NCBI GenBank assembly: GCA_937907425.1
Contig: CALCIE010000080.1
Coordinates: forward strand, 1 to 60,634
Source: ZC4RG42 sp003242425
GTDB taxonomy: Bacteria > Pseudomonadota > Gammaproteobacteria > Burkholderiales > SG8-39
DNA: 60,634 nt
Direction: 5' to 3'
Position 1 is the stretch's first letter, and every line of letters starts with the position of its first letter. The position numbers and the translations under genes are program-made. Shown here piece by piece: positions 44,412 through 51,883 of the stretch. The notes below the pieces were generated by a model that was not told the origin of the DNA, did no database searches, and saw only the letters and a program-made list of their open reading frames with translations.

Positions 44412-44986
44412 GCGCGGACTGGCAGGCGGTACTCGATTTCTGGCTCGGCGCGGAGGATTTGCCGCAGTACGGCAAGCCGCGGCCGGAGTGGTTCCGCAAA
44501 TCGCAGGCCTTCGACGACGAGATCCGCAGCCGTTTCGAACCGGTCTACGAAGGCGCTGTGCGCGGCGAGCTGGACCATTGGCGCGGGCAGCCGCGTTCGG
44601 CGCTCGCTCTGGTGATCGTGCTCGACCAGTTTCCCCGCAACATCTATCGCGGCACGCCGCGGGCTTTCGCGGCCGATCCCCTCGCGCTGGACGTCGCGCG
44701 GCACATGGTGGCGCAGGGCTACGACCGGCGGCTCAATGCCGTCGAGCGCCTGTTCGTCTATCTGCCCTTCGAACACGCGGAGGACCTGGAGACGCAGCGC
44801 GAATCCGTCCGGCTGTTCGAGAGCCTGCGCGGCGAGCCTTACAGCGAGGAGGGCATCGACTACGCCTACCGGCACTACGCCATCATCGAGCGCTTCGGCC
44901 GCTTCCCGCATCGCAACGCCATCCTCGGGCGTCCCTCCACGCCCGAGGAAATCGAGTTCCTCAAACAACCCGGCTCTTCCTTCTGA
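44408..44986 (+). CDS. DUF924 family protein
   Basis: The 192-residue protein belongs to DUF924, a soluble TPR-like helical family of unknown function found in bacteria and some eukaryotes. Landmarks are VLDFWLG near the start, WRGQPRSALALVIVLDQFPRN-type segment, RGTPRAFAADP, VYLPFEHAED-like LPFEHAED, and HYAIIERFGRFPHRN near the end. The ATG overlaps the small upstream gene's stop, and the stop overlaps the methyltransferase start (TGATG). Confidence 0.9.
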   Translation: MSADWQAVLDFWLGAEDLPQYGKPRPEWFRKSQAFDDEIRSRFEPVYEGAVRGELDHWRGQPRSALALVIVLDQFPRNIYRGTPRAFAADPLALDVARHMVAQGYDRRLNAVERLFVYLPFEHAEDLETQRESVRLFESLRGEPYSEEGIDYAYRHYAIIERFGRFPHRNAILGRPSTPEEIEFLKQPGSSF

Positions 44987-45537
44987 TGACGCATACGACG
45001 CAAACGCCCTCCGACTGGGTCGTGCGCTGGGCACCGCTGGTGCGCCCCGGGGGGACGGTGCTCGATCTCGCCTGCGGTTACGGCCGGCATGCGCGCCTGT
45101 TCGCCGCGTGCGGACATCCGGTTGTGGCGGCCGACCGCGATGCCGCGGCGCTTGCGACACTGGCCGGCGAGGCGAACATCGAAACCCGTGTCGTGGACCT
45201 GGAGGCGCAAGGCGCGCCGTGGCCTTTCGGGGCGGCGCGTTTCGCCGGCATCGTGGTGACCAACTATCTGCACCGGCCGCTGTTCCCGCCGCTGCTCGAT
45301 GCGCTGGAAGAGGGCGGGGTGCTGATCTACGAAACCTTCATGGCCGGCAACGAGCGCTACGGCAAACCTTCCAATCCCGCCTTCCTGCTGCGTTCCCACG
45401 AGCTGCTGGAGCAGGTGCACGGACGGCTTGCCGTCGTGGCGTTCGAACAGGGCGAAGTCGCTTCGCCCAGACCCGCCGTTGTCCAGCGCATTTGCGCGGT
45501 GCGCGGCGGCGGTCCGCGGGCGCTTCTGCCGGGCTGA
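44986..45537 (+). CDS. Class I SAM-dependent methyltransferase
   Basis: The 183-residue protein has the SAM-binding motif I VLDLACGYGRHARLFAA near residues 25-41, the acidic end of strand 2 in VVAADRD, and VVTNYLHRP in the motif IV place. It resembles the TehB/Cyclopropane-type small methyltransferases, but the substrate is not clear. Its ATG shares a base with the DUF924 stop, so it is the fourth gene in the coupled MFS-smORF-DUF924 series. Confidence 0.87.
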   Translation: MTHTTQTPSDWVVRWAPLVRPGGTVLDLACGYGRHARLFAACGHPVVAADRDAAALATLAGEANIETRVVDLEAQGAPWPFGAARFAGIVVTNYLHRPLFPPLLDALEEGGVLIYETFMAGNERYGKPSNPAFLLRSHELLEQVHGRLAVVAFEQGEVASPRPAVVQRICAVRGGGPRALLPG

Positions 45538-45588
45538 ATTTTTCGCCGGGGCCGCCGCGGCCGGGTGGGAGCGCTTCGTCCCTCCTGC

Positions 45589-45598
45589 TAGAATCCCG
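45589..45598 (+). promoter_or_regulatory. TAGAATCCCG-type -10 element for dapA
   Basis: TAGAAT followed by CCCG lies 90 bases before the dapA ATG in the 141-base gap. The same string heads the cytochrome and oxoprolinase genes. No convincing -35 is seen. Confidence 0.45.
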
Positions 45599-45678
45599 CA
45601 ACTTCAGGTTCCGGGCCGCATCCCGGCCGGCGGGCCGGGGCACCGCTCCAGGACACATTTAAAAGGGCAATAACCTCG

Positions 45679-46587
45679 ATGATTTACGGCAGCCTGGTGG
45701 CTATCGTCACGCCGATGCACGAAGACGGTAGCCTGGACATTCCGCGCTTCAAAGCCCTGATCGACTGGCACGTTGCCGAAGGCACCGACGGCATCGTCGT
45801 CGTCGGCACCACGGGCGAGTCGCCGACGGTGAATTTCGACGAGCACAAGGAGCTGATCCGCATCGCCGTCGAGCACGCGGCCGGGCGCATTCCCATCATC
45901 GCGGGCACCGGCGCCAACTCCACCGCCGAAGCGATCGAGCTTACGGAAGCCGCGAAGAAGGCCGGCGCCGACGCCACGCTCTCGGTGGCGCCCTATTACA
46001 ACAAGCCGACCCAGGAAGGGTTGTACCGCCATTACCGCGCCATCGCCGAGGCGGTCGACCTGCCGATGATCCTCTACAACGTGCCGGGACGCACGGTCAC
46101 CGACATCTCCAACGACACCGTGCTGCGGCTCGCCGAGATTCCCAACATCGTCGGCATCAAGGACGCCACCGGCGACATCGCCCGCGGCTCGGACCTGCTC
46201 AGGCGTGCGCCCAAGGATTTCGCCATCTACAGCGGCGACGATTCGAGCGAACTGGCGCTCATGCTGCTCGGCGCGCACGGCTGCATCTCGGTGACGGCCA
46301 ACGTGGCGCCGCGCATGATGCACGAGATGTGCGAGGCGGCGCGCGCCGGCGACGTGGCGCGCGCGAGGGAACTCAATTTCCGTCTGTTCGGTCTGCATCG
46401 CAGTCTGTTCGTGGAGGCGAACCCCATTCCCGTGAAATGGGCGCTCGAACAGATGGGGTTGATCGAAGGGGGGATCCGGCTGCCGCTGACGCGCCTGTCG
46501 GCAGCCAACCAGGAAGTGGTGAGGCAAGCCATGCGTGAGGCCGGTATCGAGCTCAAGGGCCCGCGCGCTGCGGAGGAACATAAATGA
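45679..46587 (+). CDS. dapA: 4-hydroxy-tetrahydrodipicolinate synthase
   Basis: DapA condenses pyruvate with aspartate semialdehyde in lysine and diaminopimelate synthesis. The 302-residue barrel has the Schiff-base lysine Lys161 in IVGIKDATGD, the catalytic triad Thr44, Tyr107 and Tyr133 (GTTGESPT, APYYNKPTQEG, LYNVPGR), and Arg138 for substrate binding, all at E. coli-like positions. The stop overlaps the bamC start (ATGA), a pairing of dapA and bamC that is common in proteobacteria. Confidence 0.97.
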   Translation: MIYGSLVAIVTPMHEDGSLDIPRFKALIDWHVAEGTDGIVVVGTTGESPTVNFDEHKELIRIAVEHAAGRIPIIAGTGANSTAEAIELTEAAKKAGADATLSVAPYYNKPTQEGLYRHYRAIAEAVDLPMILYNVPGRTVTDISNDTVLRLAEIPNIVGIKDATGDIARGSDLLRRAPKDFAIYSGDDSSELALMLLGAHGCISVTANVAPRMMHEMCEAARAGDVARARELNFRLFGLHRSLFVEANPIPVKWALEQMGLIEGGIRLPLTRLSAANQEVVRQAMREAGIELKGPRAAEEHK

Positions 46588-47702
46588 TGAACGCGAGACG
46601 GACACTGGCCCTCGGGCTGGTGGCAGCGCTGCTCGGTGGCTGCACGATCCTGGAGACCAAGAAGGTCGAATACCAGTCGGCGACCAAGCTGCCGCCGCTG
46701 GAAGTGCCGCCGGATCTCACCCGGGTGAGCGGCGACGACCGCTATACCGTGCCGGATATCAATCCGACGGGCACGGCGACCTTCTCCGCGTACAGTGCCG
46801 AACGCGCCGGGCGGCCGCAGACCGGCGCGACCGAAGTCCTGCCCACGATCGACAAGGTGCGCATCGAGCGTGCGGGCGGGGAACGCTGGCTGGTGGTGGC
46901 CGAGCCGCCGGAGAAGCTCTGGCCGATCGTCAAGCAGTTCTGGCTGGAGAACGGATTCCTGCTGCAGATCGAAATGCCCGAGGCCGGCATCATGGAGACC
47001 GACTGGGCGGAAAACCGCGCCAAGATCCCGCAGGACCCGATCCGCAACACCCTGGGCAAGATCCTCGACCAGCTCTGGTCCACCGGCGAGCGCGACAAGT
47101 TCCGCACGCGTCTGGAACGCCGCGCCGACGGCGGCACCGAGATCTACATCAGCCACCGCGGCATGGTGGAAGAACTCACCGGCGACAAGGACAGCTCGGT
47201 CTGGACGCCGCGGCCCTCCGATCCCGAACTGGAGGTCGAATTCCTCAACCGGCTGATGGTGCGCCTAGGCGTGGAGGAACAGCGCGCGCAGACGCTGCTG
47301 GCGAGCGCGTCGGCGGCCCAGCCGCGCGCCTCCATCGTCCGGGGCGAGGACGGCGGCGGCGAACTGCTGCTCGACGAGCCGTTCGACCGCGCCTGGCGGC
47401 GCGTGGGGCTGGCGCTCGACCGGGTCGGTTTCACGGTCGAGGACCGCGACCGCAGCAAGGGGCTCTACTACGTCCGCTATGTCGATCCGAAGACCGATCA
47501 GAAGAAGAGCGAGGGCTTCCTGTCCAAGCTCGCCTTCTGGCGCAGCGACGACAGCGGTCCCGCCAAAGCGGCGCAGTACCAGGTACGGGTGATCCAGGGC
47601 ACGGACGCGAGCCGCGTGCAGGTGCTCAATCAGAACGGCCAGATCGAGAGCTCGGACGTGTCGGCGAAGATCCTCGGTCTGCTCTACGATCAGCTCAAGT
47701 AA
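46584..47702 (+). CDS. bamC: Outer membrane assembly lipoprotein BamC
   Basis: BamC is a lipoprotein of the BAM complex that inserts outer-membrane proteins. The 372-residue precursor has a lipoprotein signal with lipobox LLGGC, so Cys20 is the lipidated residue. KLPPLEVPPDLT follows, the unstructured N-terminal segment that binds BamD. Two helix-grip domains (about 90-210 and 240-370) follow, with FWLENGFLLQIEMPEAGIMETDW-like features split across them. Two ATGs in a row make the start 46584 or 46587. Confidence 0.93.
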   Translation: MMNARRTLALGLVAALLGGCTILETKKVEYQSATKLPPLEVPPDLTRVSGDDRYTVPDINPTGTATFSAYSAERAGRPQTGATEVLPTIDKVRIERAGGERWLVVAEPPEKLWPIVKQFWLENGFLLQIEMPEAGIMETDWAENRAKIPQDPIRNTLGKILDQLWSTGERDKFRTRLERRADGGTEIYISHRGMVEELTGDKDSSVWTPRPSDPELEVEFLNRLMVRLGVEEQRAQTLLASASAAQPRASIVRGEDGGGELLLDEPFDRAWRRVGLALDRVGFTVEDRDRSKGLYYVRYVDPKTDQKKSEGFLSKLAFWRSDDSGPAKAAQYQVRVIQGTDASRVQVLNQNGQIESSDVSAKILGLLYDQLK

Positions 47703-47785
47703 GTCCACCGGCGGCGCCCGTGCGGGCGCCGCTCCCGGGTTTCGTCAGGCAAGGCTTTGAATCCCGTTCCAGTGAGGCAGGCCCG

Positions 47786-48556
47786 ATGATGCGTTTCGCA
47801 TCATTGGGCAGCGGCAGCCAGGGCAACGCGCTCGTCGTCGAAGCGGGCAGGACCCGCATCCTGGTCGACAACGGCATGACCGTGCGCGAGACGGAGCGGC
47901 GACTCGAACGGCTGGGACTGCAGCCCTCGCAGCTCACCGGCATCGTGGTGACCCACGAGCACAGCGACCACATCGACGGCGTGTTCCCCTTCGCGTGCAG
48001 GCACGGACTGAAGGTGTGGCTCACCTACGGCACCCTGCGCGCCGCGCTCGGAGACAAGCTGCCCGAGTGCGAGGTGGTGGTGATCGACAGTCACGATCCC
48101 TTCGCGGTGGGCGACCTGGAAGTGCATCCTTTCCCCGTTCCGCACGACGCGCGCGAGCCCGTGCAATACGTGTTCGGCGACGGCGCGCGGCGGCTCGGCG
48201 TGCTCACCGACGTCGGCATCTCGACCCGTCACATCGAAAACATGCTGAACGGTTGCGATGCGCTGGTGTTGGAATGCAATCACGATCCGGACATGCTGGC
48301 CCGCAGCAAATATCCGCCGTGGTTGCGTGCGCGCATCGCCGGGCCGTACGGCCATCTCTCCAATGCCGTGGCGGCGCAGCTCCTCGCGCGGCTGGAATGC
48401 AAGCGTCTGCAACACATCGTCGCCGCGCATCTGTCGGAGCAGAACAATACGCCGGACCTCGCCCAGGCGGCGCTCGCCGGAGTGCTCGGCTGCACGCCCG
48501 ATTGGGTGGTGGCGGCAAGCCAGGACGGCGGATTCGGCTGGCTGGAAGTGCGTTGA
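47786..48556 (+). CDS. Metallo-beta-lactamase fold hydrolase, YycJ/WalJ type
   Basis: The 256-residue protein has the MBL metal motif H-x-H-x-D-H at His57-Glu-His59-Ser-Asp61-His62. Other conserved parts are FASLGSGSQGNALVV at the start, LTDVGIST, LVLECNHDPDML and GPYGHLSN. It matches the YycJ/WalJ-like group of possible exonuclease-type hydrolases; the substrate is unproven. GAGG lies upstream. A second ATG at 47789 is a good alternative start. It follows bamC by 83 bases and is ended by a hairpin. Confidence 0.88.
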   Translation: MMRFASLGSGSQGNALVVEAGRTRILVDNGMTVRETERRLERLGLQPSQLTGIVVTHEHSDHIDGVFPFACRHGLKVWLTYGTLRAALGDKLPECEVVVIDSHDPFAVGDLEVHPFPVPHDAREPVQYVFGDGARRLGVLTDVGISTRHIENMLNGCDALVLECNHDPDMLARSKYPPWLRARIAGPYGHLSNAVAAQLLARLECKRLQHIVAAHLSEQNNTPDLAQAALAGVLGCTPDWVVAASQDGGFGWLEVR

Positions 48557-48591
48557 GGCGCGACCCGCTTTACGGATAGCGATGCGCAAAC

Positions 48592-48621
48592 GAAAAAAGC
48601 CGGCTTTGCAGCCGGCTTTTT
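48592..48621. terminator. Bidirectional terminator
   Basis: An 8-bp perfect stem (AGCCGGCT at 48597-48604 and 48609-48616) with the loop TTGC is flanked by AAAAAA on the left and TTTTT on the right. It can end both the MBL-fold gene (plus) and the lipoprotein gene (minus). Confidence 0.88.
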
Positions 48622-48687
48622 GCTGCGCCAGGGAAGACAGCCCTGGGGAAAGCCGATCGAAGTGTCGCCACTCCGATCGCGTCTTCC

Positions 48688-48966
48688 TTACTTCTTCTCT
48701 TCCTCGGTGGCCGCGGCGGAAGCAGCGTCGGCATCGGCTGCCGGCGCGGCATCGGTCGCGGGTGCAGCTTCCGCCGCAGCACCGGCGGCGGGGGCTTTGG
48801 CGGCAGGGGCCGCTTCGGCCGATTCAGTGGGCTCCGTCGCAGGCGCCGCGGACTCGGCCGGTGCGGCAGATTCGGCAGCGGGAGTTTCGGGCGCCTTGGC
48901 CTCTTCCTTACCGCAAGCTGTCAGTGCAAGCGCTGCGAGAAGAGCGGCGATGATGGAGCGATTCAT
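48688..48966 (-). CDS. Small Ala/Pro/Glu-rich lipoprotein
   Basis: The 92-residue precursor has a lipoprotein signal with lipobox LTAC, so Cys18 is the lipid site. After GKEEAKAPE the mature part is almost only Ala, Pro, Glu, Thr, Ser and Asp, ending in EEEKK. It is low in complexity and probably disordered, an anchored spacer or a periplasmic tail-like protein. AGGAGA lies a few bases before the ATG, and a terminator lies downstream, so it appears to be a real single-gene unit. No function can be assigned. The 155 bases upstream (48967-49121) hold nothing else recognisable. Confidence 0.75.
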   Translation of the reverse strand: MNRSIIAALLAALALTACGKEEAKAPETPAAESAAPAESAAPATEPTESAEAAPAAKAPAAGAAAEAAPATDAAPAADADAASAAATEEEKK

Positions 48967-49121
48967 TTTTAGGTTCTCCTAATAAGCGAACGTTATGGAT
49001 GACTACACTCTTTGCGGCCTTACGGTCTCGCCATGCATGACGCGAACGGGAACAAGACCGTCCGGCAGCGGGGCGCGAGTATATGCCTTCGGCAGACTCG
49101 CGGATGACTTTTTTGAACGCT

Positions 49122-49613
49122 TCAGAGTCCCAGCCGCGTGGCGGAAAGTCCGGGTTCCGACGCGGCCAGAATCTGCTCGAAGCGCTCCCTTAATTGGTGG
49201 CCCTCGTGCGGTTCTTCAAGCGCGTACACGCCGCGGCTCTGCGCCGCCACGGGACGCCGGACGAAATGACGCGCATCGACGAGCACGAAGCAGTCCTGCG
49301 CGCGCAGCGCATCGCCTTCGCTGCGGTGGACGGAGACGCGGGTGGGAAACTCGCGCAGCAGGTCGACGAGCCGCGGCATGCCGCGCTCGATGTGACTGAG
49401 ATCGTGCACGACGATCTGCAGGACATTGTCGCGGCCGGCGCGCAGGAATGCGCGCAGCGCCTCGATGCGCGCCGGCCGATGCAGCGCCGGCTGCACGAGA
49501 TCGGGATCGAAGACCTGGATCGACTTGCTCGCCAGCGGCAGCAGCGCGTCGAGCGCCGTTTGATATTCCGCGCGGGTGAGGATCAGTCTGCGTTCGGGTG
49601 CGGGCGGCAGCAT
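49122..49613 (-). CDS. Conserved hypothetical protein, possibly phospholipase-D-like fold
   Basis: I do not recognise this 163-residue protein with certainty. It is soluble, with alternating strands and helices: SKSIQVFDPDL, LRAGRDNVLQIVVHDLSHIE, RVSVHRSEGDALRAQDCFVLVDARHFVRRP. Phrases such as RSEGDALRAQDCFVLVD recall truncated phospholipase-D-like domains, but no H-x-K motif is present. The ATG at 49613 is preferred; an in-frame GTG at 49670 would overlap the end of the upstream gene. It probably shares a transcript with the ribosomal oxygenase gene. Confidence 0.65.
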   Translation of the reverse strand: MLPPAPERRLILTRAEYQTALDALLPLASKSIQVFDPDLVQPALHRPARIEALRAFLRAGRDNVLQIVVHDLSHIERGMPRLVDLLREFPTRVSVHRSEGDALRAQDCFVLVDARHFVRRPVAAQSRGVYALEEPHEGHQLRERFEQILAASEPGLSATRLGL

Positions 49614-49656
49614 TGCGGCAAGCGTGCGGCGGGGAACGCCGCCGATGATAACCTGC

Positions 49657-50784
49657 TCAGGCCTGCGCACCGATCAGCAGGTAGCCGGCGGCGTACCACT
49701 GGTGCAGCAACTGCAGCAGCGCGGGCTCCAGCGCGGTTCCGGGGGGCAGCCGCCGCCGGTCCGCAAGCTCGCGCAGGGCTTGCTGCCACGACGCTTCGGC
49801 TTCGAAGCGCTCGCCGTTGACGTACCAGCGGTTGCGGCGGTAGAGCATGCCGGTGGTGAGGGCGAGCCGCAGGCCGTGACGGGCGGCGGCTTGCGCGAAA
49901 CGCGCGGGCGGCAGCGGGCGGCGCGGCCGTTCGAAACAGATGTGCGGCTTCGGTTCGGAGAGATACTGGCCGAGGAAATCCTCCACGTCGCGGCGCGACC
50001 AGCGGATGCGCCCGAGCATCGCTTCGGCCTGGCGCACCATGTCGTCGCCGATCTGCGCCGGGCTGCGCGGCGGACGCAGGCCGGGATCGCGGTAGATGCC
50101 GTCGAGACAGACGCGTTCCTGCATGAAACCGAGGAACTGGGTTGCCAGCTCCTGCGCGGTGAACGCGCGGAAACCGATGGAGTAGGTCATGCAGGGTTCG
50201 AGCGCGATGCCGTCGTGCGGAACGAGCGGCGGCAGGTAGAGCATGTCGCCGGGCTCCAGCACCCATTCCTGCTCGGCGCGGAAATTGGTCATGACGCGGA
50301 TCGGCGCCCTGGGGTCGAGTTCGATCCTGCGCTGGCTGCTGATGCGCCAGAGCCTGCGCCCCTCGCCCTGGAGCAGGAAGACGTCGTAGGAATCGATGTG
50401 CGGGCCGACGCCGCCGTCCTTCACGGCGTAGCTCACCATGACGTCGTCCAGGCGCGCGTAGGGGATGAAATCGAAGCGGCGCATCAGCGCGTCGGCTTCC
50501 GGCAGGAAATGATTCAACCCTTGCACCAGCAGGGTCCAGCGCCGGTTCGGCAGTTCCCGATAGACGCGCGGATCGAAAGGGCCGTGTTCCAGTTCCCACC
50601 TGTTCCGTTCGCGGCCGATCAGCCGCGACTCGCAGTCGTCGCGCGCCGCCAGCTCGAACAGCGCCTGGACGTCCAGCAGATTGCGAAAACCGGGGATGGC
50701 TCCGCGAATGAGAAGCGGTTTCTTGTGCCAGTATTCCTCGAGAAACTGGCGCGGCGTGAGGCCGCCGAGCAGCGTCTTGTCCAT
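49657..50784 (-). CDS. roxA: Ribosomal protein L16 arginine hydroxylase (RoxA/YcfD type)
   Basis: This JmjC/cupin-type 2-oxoglutarate and Fe(II) oxygenase hydroxylates an arginine of ribosomal protein L16. The 375-residue protein has the iron ligands His129 and Asp131 in GPHIDSYDVF and His190 in PPLVPHDG, matching YcfD spacing. The N-terminal FLEEYWHKKPLLIRGAI and LVQGLNHF segments are family hallmarks. The C-terminal part supplies dimerisation and winged-helix domains. A -10-like TACAAT lies only six bases before the ATG, suggesting a leaderless transcript. Confidence 0.93.
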   Translation of the reverse strand: MDKTLLGGLTPRQFLEEYWHKKPLLIRGAIPGFRNLLDVQALFELAARDDCESRLIGRERNRWELEHGPFDPRVYRELPNRRWTLLVQGLNHFLPEADALMRRFDFIPYARLDDVMVSYAVKDGGVGPHIDSYDVFLLQGEGRRLWRISSQRRIELDPRAPIRVMTNFRAEQEWVLEPGDMLYLPPLVPHDGIALEPCMTYSIGFRAFTAQELATQFLGFMQERVCLDGIYRDPGLRPPRSPAQIGDDMVRQAEAMLGRIRWSRRDVEDFLGQYLSEPKPHICFERPRRPLPPARFAQAAARHGLRLALTTGMLYRRNRWYVNGERFEAEASWQQALRELADRRRLPPGTALEPALLQLLHQWYAAGYLLIGAQA

Positions 50785-50790
50785 GGCGTC

Positions 50791-50796
50791 ATTGTA
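50791..50796 (-). promoter_or_regulatory. -10 element abutting the roxA start codon
   Basis: On the minus strand TACAAT is followed by GACGCC and then the roxA ATG. The predicted transcription start therefore falls at or next to the A of the start codon, and no ribosome binding site is present. Confidence 0.45.
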
Positions 50797-50807
50797 GCGG
50801 CACCGCC

Positions 50808-50839
50808 TTGACGAAACCGCTCCTGACTTGGTTTAGAAT
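50808..50839 (+). promoter_or_regulatory. Possible promoter for the bcp-fkbp pair
   Basis: TTGACG (50808-50813) and TAGAAT (50834-50839) are 20 bases apart, longer than usual. An overlapping TTTAGA gives 18. The start would be near 50846, about 40 bases before the bcp ATG. Confidence 0.4.
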
Positions 50840-50886
50840 CGTCTCGCCTTTCTGTTGGTTTACCTGACCGGTTGGTGAACGTTCTC

Positions 50887-51363
50887 ATGTTGCAGCCAGG
50901 ACAGCCCGCACCGCAATTCGTCTTGCCTGACGCCGACATGGAGTCGGTCGATCTGGCGCGGTTCAAGGGCAAGAAGAACGTTGTGCTGTATTTCTATCCC
51001 AAGGCAGGAACGCCGGGGTGCACGCTGCAGGCGATCGAGTTTTCCGATCTCGAGCCGCGTTTTGCCGCGCACGACTGCGTGATCCTTGCCGTGTCCTGCG
51101 ACGACTGTCTCACTCATGCGGAATTCCGCGACGAGAACGGCCTTGCCATCACGCTGCTTTCCGACGAGGAAGGCCAGGTCTGCCGCGCCTACGGCGTGAT
51201 GCGCGATCCCGAATCGGGCAACGGCCGCGGCCGCATCCAGCGTTCCACCTTCATCATCGACAAGGCCGGCCGCGTGCGGCACGCGCTTTACGGCGTGAAC
51301 CCGAAAGGGCATGCTGCCGAAGTGCTGGCCCTGGTGGAGAAACTCAACGATGAAAATCGCTAA
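50887..51363 (+). CDS. bcp: Peroxiredoxin, Bcp/PrxQ family
   Basis: Bcp-type peroxiredoxins reduce peroxides with a reactive cysteine. In this 158-residue protein the peroxidatic Cys45 lies in AGTPGCTLQA, at the standard place. The usual resolving cysteine five residues later (as in E. coli, C45-C50) is replaced by Ile, so resolution must use another cysteine (Cys64, Cys71, Cys74 or Cys98) or an outside thiol. The ATG at 50887 gives MLQPGQPAPQF, the family start; upstream TTG and GTG codons are possible. Its end overlaps the FKBP gene by 14 bases. Confidence 0.9.
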   Translation: MLQPGQPAPQFVLPDADMESVDLARFKGKKNVVLYFYPKAGTPGCTLQAIEFSDLEPRFAAHDCVILAVSCDDCLTHAEFRDENGLAITLLSDEEGQVCRAYGVMRDPESGNGRGRIQRSTFIIDKAGRVRHALYGVNPKGHAAEVLALVEKLNDENR

Positions 51364-51850
51364 AGACACCGTCGTATCGCTCGATATCGCGGTGTCCGAC
51401 GTGTGGGGCAATCTGCTCGAACGTTCCGAGCGGCCCTTGTCCTACCTGCACGGCGGCTACGACGGCATCGTCCCCGCCATCGAACAGGCGCTCGAGGGCA
51501 AGCAGATCGGTGACCGGCTCAGCCTGCGTCTGGAGCCCGAGGACGCCTTCGGCGAATACGACGAGAGCCTGGTGCGCGTCGAGCCGCGCGAACTCTTCCC
51601 TGAGACGCTGGAAGTCGGCATGCAGTTCGAAGGCGTGCCCGGCGACGGCGGCGACGAAGAAGAACCGGTGATCTATACCGTCACCGACATCGCCGACCAG
51701 GCCGTGGTGCTCGACGGTAACCATCCCTATGCGGGTATCGCGGTGCAGTTCGACTGCACGGTGCGCAATATCCGTCCCGCCACCGCGGAGGAGATCGAAC
51801 GGGGCTACGCCGACGACGATGACGGCGGACTGATCCGCGTCGCCGACTGA
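51350..51850 (+). CDS. SlyD-type FKBP peptidyl-prolyl isomerase
   Basis: The 166-residue protein is an FKBP of the SlyD branch, a cytoplasmic prolyl isomerase/chaperone. It has an FKBP core split by an insert-in-flap domain: SYLHGGYDGIVPAIEQALEG, LRLEPEDAFGEYDESLV, and VVLDGNHPYAG (the usual DGNHPLAG). The tail is acidic (YADDDDGG) rather than the His/Cys-rich metal tail of E. coli SlyD, so nickel handling is unlikely. ATG at 51350 lies inside the bcp end, so the two genes are coupled. Confidence 0.9.
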   Translation: MKIAKDTVVSLDIAVSDVWGNLLERSERPLSYLHGGYDGIVPAIEQALEGKQIGDRLSLRLEPEDAFGEYDESLVRVEPRELFPETLEVGMQFEGVPGDGGDEEEPVIYTVTDIADQAVVLDGNHPYAGIAVQFDCTVRNIRPATAEEIERGYADDDDGGLIRVAD

Positions 51851-51883
51851 CCGGCAACACCCGCTTTCCGCCCCTCGTGCGAA

